NCBI GenBank assembly: GCA_025980325.1
Contig: JAICXQ010000017.1
Span: forward strand, 1-38,324
Source: Frankiales bacterium
GTDB lineage: Bacteria; Actinomycetota; Actinomycetes; JAFAQI01
Reading direction: 5' to 3'
DNA: 38,324 nt
In this document: positions 9,212 to 17,709 of the stretch, one piece after another
Position numbering within the stretch: position 1 is the first letter of the stretch
Layout: every line of letters starts with the position of its first letter
Program-made: the position numbers and the translations under genes
The notes under the pieces: model-generated
What the model was told of the DNA's origin: nothing
The model's database searches: none
The model's input: only the letters and a program-made list of their open reading frames with translations

Positions 9212-10801
9212 GTGAGTGCGCCGGCCGACGTTTCGCAGGGCTACGACAGGGTCCTTGTCGTCGATTTCGGCGCGCAGTACGCGCAACTGATCGCCCGGCG
9301 GATTCGCGAAGCGAAAGTCTTCTCCGAGATCGTCCCGTCGACGATGCCGGTGGCCGAGATGCTGGCCCGGCGACCCAAGGCGATCGTCCTGTCAGGTGGA
9401 CCGTCCTCGGTGTACGCCGACGGCGCGCCGCAGGTCGACGCCGCGTTGTTCACGGCCGGCGTGCCGACGTTCGGGATCTGCTACGGCTTCCAGGCGATGG
9501 CGCGCGCACTCGGCGGCGAGGTCCGGCGTACCGGATTGTCGGAGTTCGGCGCGACGTCGCTGCGGGTCGTTTCGCCGGGGTCCGCGCTGTTCGCCGGCTT
9601 GCCCGTCGCGCAGTCGGTCTGGATGTCGCACGGCGACTCGGTGTGGTCGGCGCCGTCGGGTTTTTCGGTGACGGCCGAGTCGGACGGCGCGCATGTCGCC
9701 GCGTTCGAGGACGTGTCGCGCGGGCTGGCCGGCGTGCAGTTCCACCCCGAGGTCGTGCACACACCGTACGGGCAGCGGGTGCTGGAGCACTTCCTGTACG
9801 ACGTCGCGGGATGCCGGCCGACCTGGACGATGGTCAACATCGTCGAGGATCAGGTCGAGCGGATCCGTGCGATGGTCGGTGGCAAAAGGGCGATCTGCGG
9901 GCTGTCGGGTGGGGTCGACAGTGCCGTCGCGGCGGCGTTGGTGCAGCGCGCGATCGGCGACCGGTTGACGTGTGTGTTCGTCGACCACGGGCTGCTGCGA
10001 AAAGGTGAGGCCGAGCAGGTCGAGCGCGACTTCGTCGCGTCGACCGGCGTGCGGTTGAAGGTCGTCGACGCTGCTCCGCGATTCTTGTCGGCGTTGGCCG
10101 GCGTTTCCGATCCGGAGTCCAAGCGCAAGGTGATCGGGCGCGAGTTCATCCGGGTGTTCGAACAGGCCGCGCGCGAGGTCGTGTCGGAGTCGGAGGCTTC
10201 CGGCGAGTCGGTGGAGTTCCTGGTGCAAGGAACGCTGTATCCCGACGTCGTCGAGTCCGGTGGTGGCGAAGGCGCGGCGAACATCAAGTCGCATCACAAC
10301 GTCGGCGGGTTGCCCGACGACTTGCAGTTCCAGTTGATCGAGCCGTTGCGTGCGCTGTTCAAGGACGAGGTCCGTCGCGTCGGCGAGGAGCTCGGCCTGC
10401 CGCCGGAAATCGTTTGGCGGCAACCGTTCCCCGGCCCAGGGCTGGCGATTCGCGTCGTCGGCTCGGTGACGGCCGAGCGACTGGCGGTGCTGCGCGAAGC
10501 GGACGCGATCGCGCGCGCCGAACTGTCGCTGGCCGGCCTCGACCGCGAGATCTGGCAGTGCCCGGTCGTGCTGCTCGCGGACGTACGGTCGGTCGGCGTG
10601 CAGGGCGACGGGCGGACGTACGGCCACCCGGTCGTGCTGCGCCCGGTGTCGTCCGAAGACGCGATGACCGCGGACTGGGCCCGCCTGCCGTTCGACGTCT
10701 TGGCGCGCATCTCGACCCGGATCACGAACGAGGTACGCGAAGTGAACCGCGTCGTCCTGGACGTCACCTCGAAGCCGCCCGGAACGATCGAGTGGGAGTA
10801 G
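9212..10801 (+). CDS. guaA: GMP synthase (glutamine-hydrolysing)
   Basis: This enzyme aminates XMP to GMP using glutamine and ATP, the step after GuaB. The 529 residues match the usual length. The class I glutamine amidotransferase domain (about 12-200) has nucleophile Cys90 in GICYGFQ and His178/Glu180 in FHPEVVHT. The ATP-pyrophosphatase P-loop is at 230-237 (GLSGGVDS). The C-terminal dimerisation and XMP-binding domain ends in the conserved [13 protein letters not shown]. The start is GTG 9212, with a -10 box directly upstream and no ribosome site. It is separated from guaB by about 8 kb of secreted and redox genes. Some wobble positions are less GC-rich than in guaB, but nothing suggests transfer. 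Confidence 0.98.
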   Translation: MSAPADVSQGYDRVLVVDFGAQYAQLIARRIREAKVFSEIVPSTMPVAEMLARRPKAIVLSGGPSSVYADGAPQVDAALFTAGVPTFGICYGFQAMARALGGEVRRTGLSEFGATSLRVVSPGSALFAGLPVAQSVWMSHGDSVWSAPSGFSVTAESDGAHVAAFEDVSRGLAGVQFHPEVVHTPYGQRVLEHFLYDVAGCRPTWTMVNIVEDQVERIRAMVGGKRAICGLSGGVDSAVAAALVQRAIGDRLTCVFVDHGLLRKGEAEQVERDFVASTGVRLKVVDAAPRFLSALAGVSDPESKRKVIGREFIRVFEQAAREVVSESEASGESVEFLVQGTLYPDVVESGGGEGAANIKSHHNVGGLPDDLQFQLIEPLRALFKDEVRRVGEELGLPPEIVWRQPFPGPGLAIRVVGSVTAERLAVLREADAIARAELSLAGLDREIWQCPVVLLADVRSVGVQGDGRTYGHPVVLRPVSSEDAMTADWARLPFDVLARISTRITNEVREVNRVVLDVTSKPPGTIEWE

Positions 10802-11026
10802 CGGCCGCACCCCTCTGGCGGGATGTTCGCGATGTGATAGGAGCGACTCCAGCCGCTTCGCCTCCGGGTCAGCGCTCGAGAACCAGCGAACCAAGCGCCT
10901 GATGACAGCACATGGACACACTGCGCGAGGGCTCATGCTTTCTGTCGGAACTCGCGCGTATCGTCTTGCCCCCGTGGGAGGCTCACACGGCTGGCGGCGT
11001 GGACGTGGCCAGAGAGAGGTACGTTA
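10802..11026. other. Intergenic region between guaA and the DUF433/PIN-like operon
   Basis: These 225 bases separate guaA from a block of different composition, so one boundary of a transferred segment may lie here. I see no integrase, tRNA end or direct repeat. A TATCGT at 10959-10964 is a possible -10, but its -35 is poor. The frame at 10912-11151 is not credible as a gene because it overlaps the next gene's start and has no ribosome site. Confidence 0.35.
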
Positions 11027-11686
11027 GTGGCTTCGACGGTTCGCACCGCGGCGGAGCGGGCAGCGGTTCTCCTCGCTCGGGTTCAGGACGATGCTGCCTT
11101 AGAGGACCCGCTTCGTCGCGCTGCGGCCGCTCTAAGACGAGTCGCGATTGACCGTCCCGAACTAGCGCTCAGTCGGCTCAAGGAGGCAGCAGAGAACTAC
11201 CTGCCGGGGCTTGATCGCGCTGATCCTCGAACTTCGCTCGCGCGATCCGTCGAACTGTCGACTTTTTTCGAGTGGCATCTCGATGTGGGTGTCAAGGCGT
11301 TGTTCAGGACTGTTGAGGATTACAGGCGGACCATCGAACAAGCTCCTGATCCTGGCTCGACGCTCATGACTCACCTCAGCCCGGATCCGATCTTGATTCC
11401 GTGGCGCTACTCATGGCTGACGGAGGAGGCTGACATACGTTCTCTAGATGGTTCGCAGACGGTGCGTGTGCTCGAACTCCCTCAGACTCCGCCTTTGGTC
11501 GTCTTCCATTTTGATCTCCGCGATTTACTCGTAGCAAAGGTCACCGTGCGCCGACCCAGTAGCCTCGACACCGTCATCGGCGAGCACCTCGATTGGCGAC
11601 CGGAGGGTTTGAGAAGTAACGCCCACGAATATCTCGACGGCGATATCCCTCGCTCGGCCCTGACGCGATTGGAGTGGCGACCATGA
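11027..11686 (+). CDS. Unknown protein, first gene of the three-gene DUF433/PIN-like operon
   Basis: This 219-residue cytoplasmic protein has no signal peptide or membrane helix. Residues 1-105 look largely alpha-helical (for example ALEDPLRRAAAALRRVAIDRPELALSRLKEAAENY). The C-terminal half is mixed, with a beta-like stretch (LPQTPPLVVFHFDLRDLLVAKVTVRR). I do not recognise a family. The start is GTG 11027, with AGAGAGAGG at 11011-11019 as a good ribosome site. Its stop overlaps the next ATG as ATGA, so the two are translationally coupled. The base composition is visibly less GC-rich than neighbouring genes, and it uses TTA leucine codons (11099-11101 and 11525-11527). It may be a partner or regulator of the downstream pair. 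Confidence 0.75.
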   Translation: MASTVRTAAERAAVLLARVQDDAALEDPLRRAAAALRRVAIDRPELALSRLKEAAENYLPGLDRADPRTSLARSVELSTFFEWHLDVGVKALFRTVEDYRRTIEQAPDPGSTLMTHLSPDPILIPWRYSWLTEEADIRSLDGSQTVRVLELPQTPPLVVFHFDLRDLLVAKVTVRRPSSLDTVIGEHLDWRPEGLRSNAHEYLDGDIPRSALTRLEWRP

Positions 11687-13167
11687 CGCGGGCGGCATCT
11701 TTGGCGGTCAAGCAGGTGGTGCTAGATCTGCTCGCCTCAATGCCTCCGTACGATGGAACGCGTCAAGTCGAGCGCTTGACTGATCTCGTCCTGACACTAA
11801 ATGCTACGGAGGCGGACGAACTTCCTGCCGCATTCGGCGATGTCCTACCGTTGCTTTCGTCTGAGCCAGAGCTGGCGCGAATCGCACTGGACATGGCAGT
11901 ACAACTTGATCTCTTCGAGGCGGCGAGTGGTGCCGTCGAGTTGGCGAGGAGGTTGCCCACTGGCTGGGCGTCTTTGGCGGTCGCCTCACTCCTAACCAAT
12001 CCAGCCGTGGACGATGGTGTTGCACAGGTAGCTGGGTCATTGTTTCGTGCCTCTGCGCTTGACGCTCCGGTAATGAGAGGCATCGCGCTGCGGCTACGGG
12101 CCGACGTACAACCGACGTCCGATCTTGAGGCTCTTGCGGTCGCTCAGTCATGGCCCGGTCTCGCAACACATGAGCAATTGAAGCGCGTAGCGCCGATTGT
12201 TTACGTGGACGAGAGCGGCGCTACTCGCAAAGACGCGCTTCTCCTCTGTTTACACCTGGTTGCTCGTGGCGCTTCAGTGCGAAGGATTCCTGATCAGTGG
12301 GGTCGGAATCCCGCGCCCGAATGGTTTGCGTCAACGCAACCGCTCGTAGCGTGGAATCGCTCGGCGTTGGGCCGCGTTCGAGCGCTGGGCATCAATGTCA
12401 CCGCCGAAAAGGTTGTACTAGCGGATTCGCCGTTGCGGGCCTTGACGTTGACACGAGTCTTGGCTGGCGTGAACTCTGGATTACCCACCGGCCAGACTCT
12501 CCGCAGATTGCATCTTGAGGGTGCCGCACCCGAAGGTCATCCATTGGCACCGGAGGCGCTCACGCAAGGCGCCTACGACGTCGCCGAGATGGCCTATCTA
12601 GCAACCACTCGCCGCCGGAGTGTCTACGAATACGCAAAGATGGGTTTGGACCCGCTGCCTGGCGATGTGCACAGGTGGTCATTTGGTCAACTCGTTTCAG
12701 TGCGAATTTATCAGTACCTCCGTCACTGGGCAGGGCGCGTAGATGCCGCCCCAAACGTGATTGTGAAGGGACTCCAATCGCTCGCGGGACAACCAACGGC
12801 CACCCGTGTGGGCATTACTTCGGACGGTTCCATTTTCGTCGATCCTGACGGCGAAGGTTACGTGAACCTCATCAGCGGCCAACAACCGTTCGCACCGGTC
12901 GTAGAGCTCGACGCCATCTTCCAGCCGTTTTCTGTTGGTGGAGGTCGTATCCCAGCATTATTCGAGCCGAGTCGGGCTACGCATGTTCACCCGAGTCGTT
13001 CGTTCGGCACTCCGGTCGTGGTAGGAACGCGCATTCCTGCGCGTGCGCTAGCGGCGGTTGTCGAAAACCATGGCTCGAGAGCGCTCGAGGATTTTTACCC
13101 TGAACTCGATCCTGTCCAAGCACGGGACGCAGTTGAGGTGGGCAAGAAGATTTTGTACGCGCCATGA
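11683..13167 (+). CDS. Large protein with HTH-like and C-terminal DUF433-like (antitoxin-type) segments
   Basis: This 494-residue protein starts at ATG 11683, with GGAG at 11671-11674, overlapping the previous stop. Residues 1-160 are helical and repetitive; residues 165-285 are mixed and unrecognised. Residues 298-350 resemble a MerR-like DNA-binding unit (YDVAEMAYLATTRRRS, then HRWSFGQLVSVRIYQYLR). Residues 433-492 match the DUF433 pattern: His-Pro (HVHPSRS), then a V-x-GTR-I-P core (VVVGTRIPARAL), then a YPELDPVQARDAVEVG helix. DUF433 proteins usually have fewer than 120 residues and are paired with PIN-like DUF5615 toxins; here the domain is the tail of a much larger protein. The next gene overlaps by ATGA. 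TTA codons and lower GC suggest recent acquisition. An antitoxin or DNA-binding role is inferred. Confidence 0.72.
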   Translation: MTRAASLAVKQVVLDLLASMPPYDGTRQVERLTDLVLTLNATEADELPAAFGDVLPLLSSEPELARIALDMAVQLDLFEAASGAVELARRLPTGWASLAVASLLTNPAVDDGVAQVAGSLFRASALDAPVMRGIALRLRADVQPTSDLEALAVAQSWPGLATHEQLKRVAPIVYVDESGATRKDALLLCLHLVARGASVRRIPDQWGRNPAPEWFASTQPLVAWNRSALGRVRALGINVTAEKVVLADSPLRALTLTRVLAGVNSGLPTGQTLRRLHLEGAAPEGHPLAPEALTQGAYDVAEMAYLATTRRRSVYEYAKMGLDPLPGDVHRWSFGQLVSVRIYQYLRHWAGRVDAAPNVIVKGLQSLAGQPTATRVGITSDGSIFVDPDGEGYVNLISGQQPFAPVVELDAIFQPFSVGGGRIPALFEPSRATHVHPSRSFGTPVVVGTRIPARALAAVVENHGSRALEDFYPELDPVQARDAVEVGKKILYAP

Positions 13168-13541
13168 GACTTCTGCTCGATCAGTCGTTCCCGGCCAGGG
13201 TCGCTGACTTACAACCCCGCGGAGTCGAGCTTCACAGATGGGACCACGCCAATATCGGTGACGACGTGTTCCTTCGTGAGGCAAGCAACAGTGGTTACGA
13301 CGCTGCAGTGTTTCTTGGACGAGTGATTCAGTCGCGACGAGAACTCATCCGCGAAGCCGCAGACCTTCGACTACCGTTGGTCGCGACGCTAGACGTCGAT
13401 CCAATCGACGCCATGCTCGCGCTCGTCAATCACATAGGGCCGCTTGAACAGCGGCTTTCAAGCAATAGTCTTTCGTTGGTTTCGAAATCGAAAGTGGAAT
13501 CGATCGCGTATAGCGACTTGTTGGAGGCCGAGTCCCGCTGA
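13164..13541 (+). CDS. PIN-like (DUF5615-type) putative nuclease, possibly degenerate
   Basis: This 125-residue protein begins MRLLLDQSFPARVADL, the hallmark N-terminus of the DUF5615/Mut7-C PIN-like group, with first acidic residue Asp6. Asp33-Asp34 in IGDDVFLREA fit the second site. The third site, normally T-x-D after the next strand, here reads AAVFLGRVIQ with no acid. It may therefore be inactive or use Asp77/Asp79 in ATLDVDP instead. Its ATG overlaps the previous stop (ATGA), the usual order for DUF433 antitoxin followed by PIN-like toxin. The last 25 residues are an extra polar tail. It is probably an RNase toxin or a derived regulator; the family assignment rests on pattern and context. 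Confidence 0.68.
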   Translation: MRLLLDQSFPARVADLQPRGVELHRWDHANIGDDVFLREASNSGYDAAVFLGRVIQSRRELIREAADLRLPLVATLDVDPIDAMLALVNHIGPLEQRLSSNSLSLVSKSKVESIAYSDLLEAESR

Positions 13542-13779
13542 TCCACAGCGGCCAACTCAATTCGACGGGTTGGGTCGTGGCTATCGCCAGGTTGGCCTAG
13601 GCCTCGCCTAAATCCACGACCTCGGCTGGAGAGACATCGATGACCGCGCCGGGAACGACCTCAGTTGCGGTTCGCGCGATGTCGTGGTGTTCACAGGGTC
13701 GGGAGTTTCATTCGACTGCCCCTGTATTGGGGAAACACTGCGGCAAAGGTTACTCGCGGTTATCGTCGCCGCTAGGACA
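13542..13779. other. Intergenic region with a small palindrome, between the DUF433/PIN-like operon and the cyclase
   Basis: This 238-base region contains GGCCTAGGCC (13594-13603) and an overlapping TAGGC-CTC-GCCTA inverted repeat (13598-13610), a possible operator or weak hairpin. In the cyclase frame the codons from about 13612 to 13779 stay open and include VVFTGSGVS, which looks like a SIR2-type N-terminal motif. No ribosome site or start supports its use, and it may be chance or a remnant. Confidence 0.35.
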
Positions 13780-16700
13780 ATGGCTGCTGACGCGACGCGT
13801 GGGTCTGCAGACCGGCTGCGTCCTTACGTCGCCGGTCTTGTTCTCGACTGGCTGCACGACACCCCAAATGTCCGGCATCGCCGGATAACGGGCTCGCTCG
13901 CCTTCGTCGACATCTCCGGATTCACCGCGCTCACCGAACGCCTTGCGGCCAAAGGAAAAGTCGGCGCCGAGGAGATGCGCGAACTGCTCGACGCCACTTT
14001 CGCCGCCCTGCTTGCCCGCGCCTACTGCTACGGCGCATCGCTGGTGAAGTGGGGCGGCGACGCCGTACTGCTGCTGTTCGAAGACGACGAGCATGCCGCG
14101 CTCGCATGCCGCGCCGCCGACGACATGCGTCGCACTATGCGCCGAGTAGGCCGGCTCAAGACGAGTGTCGGCCAGGTGCAACTGCGCATGTCGGTCGGCA
14201 TCGACAGCGGCGCGTTCGACTTCTTCCTGGCCGGCGTGACTCATCGCGAGATGCTCGTGGCCGGCCCGGCCGCGACGACCACCGCACTCATGGAGCAGGC
14301 GGCCTCGGCCGGCGAGATCGTCGTCAGCCCCGCGACCGCCGCGCTGATCGCACCCGGCTGCGTCGGCGACGCCAAAGGACCCGGCTTCCTGCTCCGCAAG
14401 GCGCCGGCCGCCGACCAGCGGTCTCGGTTCTGGATTCGCCATCCCGACGTCGATCCAGGCGACGCGCTCGAACCCTCGATTCGCGAGCGACTGGCTGCCG
14501 GCGTCGACGACAGCGAGCATCGACAGGTCACCGTCGCGTTCGTCGAAGTCAGCGCCGTCGACGACCTGCTCACGCGCCAAGGACCGGGCGCGGTCGCCGC
14601 GGCGCTCAACGATCTCATCGTTGCCATCCAAGAAGAATGCGCGCGGCACCGGGTCACGATGTGGGACACCGACATCTCGGTCGACGGCTTCAAAGTCATG
14701 CTGATCGGCGGCGCGCCGCGCAGCAGCGGCCACGACGAGGACGGCGTCGTGCGCGCCGCCCGCGCGATCCTCGACCGCCATCGCGGACCGGTTCGAGTTC
14801 GTATCGGCGTCAACCGCGGCCGCGTCTTCACCGGCGTGTTCGGGCCGCACTTCCGCCGTACCTGGGCCGTCAACGGCGACGCCGTCAACCTCGCCGCGCG
14901 GGTCATGGGAAAGGCCGGCGACGGCCAACTGCTCGCGACCGACGCGACCCTCGAGCGCGTCAGCGGGGAACTCGACAGCGAGCCCGTCGAGCCGTTCCTG
15001 GTCAAAGGCAAGCAGGAACCGGTGCGCGCGCAAATCGTCAACTCCGTCGGTCCTTCGCGCGGCAACCACGCGGACTCCGTGCCGTTCGTCGGGCACGCAA
15101 CCGAACTCGAGCAACTCGAGCAGTACGGCGACGCTGCGCGGCGCGGACACGGCACCAGCGTCGCGATCGTCGGCGACGCCGGCATGGGCAAGACGCGGCT
15201 CGTCGAGCAACTGTGCGCGACGCTCGGCACGCTTGGCAACGGCTGGTCGGTCTACCGCGGATTCGGCGACGACTACGAGTCGGCGACGCCGTACTTCGTC
15301 ACCGGCAACCTGCTCCGCAACGTTCTCGGCGTCGCCTGGGACGCACCGGACGACGTCGTCGTACGGCGGCTCACGCAGCAGGTCGAGCGCAGAGCTGCGC
15401 AGCTCACTCCATGGCTGCCGCTGCTGCTCGCGGCCTTCGGCATCGAGACCGCCGACAACGAATCGACGGCCGCGCTGCGGGACGAGTTCCGCGGCGCGAA
15501 GATCGGCGGGCTCGTCGTCGACCTGCTCACGGCGCTGCTCACCAAGCCGGCAATCATCGTCGTCGAGGACACGCACAGTGCCGACGCGGTCTCACTCGAC
15601 GCGCTCGCCCGGCTTGCCGCGACAGCGGCAAGAAGGCCGTGGTTGCTACTGATTCTCGGCCGTACGGTGCGCGAAGGTGTGACCGAACGAACCCTTGCCG
15701 TCGGACCGCTTGCCGATGCCGACGCGAGCGCGCTGGTCGTGCGCGGCGGCGGTGAGGGATTCGCGCCGCACGTCGTACGGTCGGTCGTCGCCCGCGCGCA
15801 GGGGAACCCGCTGTTCGTCCGAGAGCTCACGGCCGCCGTCGCGCGTGCCGGCAGTGACGACCTGCCGGACACATTGGAAGAGCTGCTCGCTGCCGATGTC
15901 GACGACCTCGCCGCGCCGCTGCGCCAACTCGTGCGGGTCGCGGCCGTACTGGGCCAGCGCGTCGACGACGAACTGCTCGGCGACCTCCTCGACGGCGACG
16001 GCAGCGGGGTCGACCCGGGTGCCTGGACCGATCTCGACCGGTTCTTCAGCACCGACTCGAACGGCGAGCGCGCGTTCCGGACCAAGCTGCTCCGTGACGC
16101 CGCGTACGAAGGATTGCCGTATCGCCGCCGGATGGAACTGCACGGTCGCGCCGCGACCGCGATCGCGACCCGTGCGCGCGGACGCGAGAACGCGGTCGCC
16201 TACTCGTGGTCGTTGCACACGTCGGCGGCGGGCCGGCACGACGACGCAGGGCGGTACTCGCGGCTCGCCGGCGAGCGCGCCCGGTCGGTGCACGCGCACG
16301 CCGAGGCGCTGGTCTTCTTCGGCCGGGCGCGCAGCGCCGCCCGCCGTCTCCCGCATATCGGGGCCGAGGATCTGGCGTCGTTGCTGGAAAAAATCGGCAA
16401 CGAGCACGCACGGCTGGCCGAGTTGCAGCCCGCGTTGACCGCGTACCAGGAGGCCCGGCGGCGCGCACCGGCCTCGGCTCGGCTGCTCCGATCGCGGGTC
16501 GCGTTGAGTGCGGGGCTTGCGGTCGAACGGGCGGGTGCGCGCACTCGCGCCGCGCGCTGGCTCGCCCTCGCGCAACGAGAGGCGGAAGCCGCCGGTCCGG
16601 ACGTGGACGCAAAGCTCGTCGAGTTGGCGACGCGAGCCAAGGTCGAGCGCGCGTTCCTGCGCTACACGACCGGCCACGACGGCGATGCCGCGAACCTGTG

Positions 16701-17709
16701 CGCGCAAGCGATCACGCAAGCCGAGGGCATCGGTGCGGACGACGTCGTCGGGCGCGCGCTGCACTTGCTGGATCTCGTCGACCTTCGGGCCGGTCGCGGC
16801 AGCGACGAACAACGGGTACGGCGAGCGCTCGGGTTGTTCGAGCGCTGCGGTGACCTGCCGCGGCAAGCCGGGGTGTGGAACCACCTCGGCATGGCCGCCT
16901 ACTTCCGCGGCGACTGGGACACCGCGCTCTCGCACTACCGGCAGGCGCAGGCGGCACACGAACGCTCGGGCGACGAGTGGAGTGCCGCGATCGCGAGCGC
17001 CAACATCGGCGAAATCCTTGTGGATCAAGGCAGGCTCGACGAGGCCGAGCCGCTCGTCGCCGAGGCGCTGCGGGTCTGGCGCGCGTCCGGTACGTCGTCC
17101 GACATCGGCTTCGGCGCGGCCCTGCTCGGCCGTCTCGCCGGGCGTCGTGGCCGCTACGCCGAAGCGCTCGAACTGCTCGGTGAGGCGTCGACCGCGTACG
17201 CCGCGAAAGACGAACGCGCCGAACTCACCGACGTCGAGCTGCGCCGGGCCGAAGTGCTGCTTCTTCGCGGCGCCGCCCGGCAAGCCCTCAACCACGTCGA
17301 CAACGCGCAGGGTCACCTGTTCACCGCGCTCCGGCTAGCCGGTCGAGAGCTGCCGAGCGGTGACGCGTCGACCTGGCCGCCGCTTCCCGTCAGCGCCGCG
17401 CTGCACCGGCTACGCGCGTGCGCGACGGTCCAGCTCGGTCAGCACCGAGCCGGGGGACGAATGCTCGACGACAGCATCGGGTTGGCGCGGCGGTCGGGCT
17501 CGGCGCACGAGCTCGCGCTGTCGTTGTCGGCAAGGCGATGGGCCGACCAGGCCGCAGACGGCGCCGAGGCGGAGCAACTGCTGGCCCGGCTCGGCGTCGT
17601 CTGGACCCCGATCCTCCCGGCGAAGGCGGTCGCCGTCACGGAGCTGCCGCAGCAGCGCCGCGACGAGGTCAGAACCAGCTCGAATGCGGGTCGCCCGGCG
17701 GCAACCTGA
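13780..17709 (+). CDS. Tandem class III nucleotide cyclase, AAA-type ATPase and TPR protein
   Basis: This 1309-residue cytoplasmic regulator has two cyclase homology domains. The first (38-190) has the metal-binding Asp44 (FVDISGFT) and Asp94 (WGGDAV) but lacks the Asn/Arg pair. The second (248-390) has Glu256 in place of the first Asp and Asp302, and retains Asn370 and Arg374 (NLAAR). The two halves are complementary, so a single active site across the domain interface is likely. A P-loop ATPase follows, with Walker A GDAGMGKT (465-472) and Walker B-like IIVVEDTHSAD, then a long TPR-like helical region. ATG 13780 is chosen because relatives begin just before RLRPYV; in-frame GTG 13684 is possible. 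The 3' end overlaps the convergent secreted gene by 41 bases. The product, cAMP or cGMP, is not resolved. Confidence 0.88.
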   Translation: MAADATRGSADRLRPYVAGLVLDWLHDTPNVRHRRITGSLAFVDISGFTALTERLAAKGKVGAEEMRELLDATFAALLARAYCYGASLVKWGGDAVLLLFEDDEHAALACRAADDMRRTMRRVGRLKTSVGQVQLRMSVGIDSGAFDFFLAGVTHREMLVAGPAATTTALMEQAASAGEIVVSPATAALIAPGCVGDAKGPGFLLRKAPAADQRSRFWIRHPDVDPGDALEPSIRERLAAGVDDSEHRQVTVAFVEVSAVDDLLTRQGPGAVAAALNDLIVAIQEECARHRVTMWDTDISVDGFKVMLIGGAPRSSGHDEDGVVRAARAILDRHRGPVRVRIGVNRGRVFTGVFGPHFRRTWAVNGDAVNLAARVMGKAGDGQLLATDATLERVSGELDSEPVEPFLVKGKQEPVRAQIVNSVGPSRGNHADSVPFVGHATELEQLEQYGDAARRGHGTSVAIVGDAGMGKTRLVEQLCATLGTLGNGWSVYRGFGDDYESATPYFVTGNLLRNVLGVAWDAPDDVVVRRLTQQVERRAAQLTPWLPLLLAAFGIETADNESTAALRDEFRGAKIGGLVVDLLTALLTKPAIIVVEDTHSADAVSLDALARLAATAARRPWLLLILGRTVREGVTERTLAVGPLADADASALVVRGGGEGFAPHVVRSVVARAQGNPLFVRELTAAVARAGSDDLPDTLEELLAADVDDLAAPLRQLVRVAAVLGQRVDDELLGDLLDGDGSGVDPGAWTDLDRFFSTDSNGERAFRTKLLRDAAYEGLPYRRRMELHGRAATAIATRARGRENAVAYSWSLHTSAAGRHDDAGRYSRLAGERARSVHAHAEALVFFGRARSAARRLPHIGAEDLASLLEKIGNEHARLAELQPALTAYQEARRRAPASARLLRSRVALSAGLAVERAGARTRAARWLALAQREAEAAGPDVDAKLVELATRAKVERAFLRYTTGHDGDAANLCAQAITQAEGIGADDVVGRALHLLDLVDLRAGRGSDEQRVRRALGLFERCGDLPRQAGVWNHLGMAAYFRGDWDTALSHYRQAQAAHERSGDEWSAAIASANIGEILVDQGRLDEAEPLVAEALRVWRASGTSSDIGFGAALLGRLAGRRGRYAEALELLGEASTAYAAKDERAELTDVELRRAEVLLLRGAARQALNHVDNAQGHLFTALRLAGRELPSGDASTWPPLPVSAALHRLRACATVQLGQHRAGGRMLDDSIGLARRSGSAHELALSLSARRWADQAADGAEAEQLLARLGVVWTPILPAKAVAVTELPQQRRDEVRTSSNAGRPAAT

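Noticed and set aside
10912-11151. Small gene of 79 codons before the DUF433/PIN-like operon
   Set aside because: It has no ribosome site, overlaps the well-supported GTG start at 11027 and has an unlikely composition.
13594-13613. Iron-box (IdeR/DtxR) site upstream of the cyclase
   Set aside because: The reverse strand resembles TTAGG...CTAA only loosely (about 11 of 19 positions by eye), and the downstream gene is not an iron gene.
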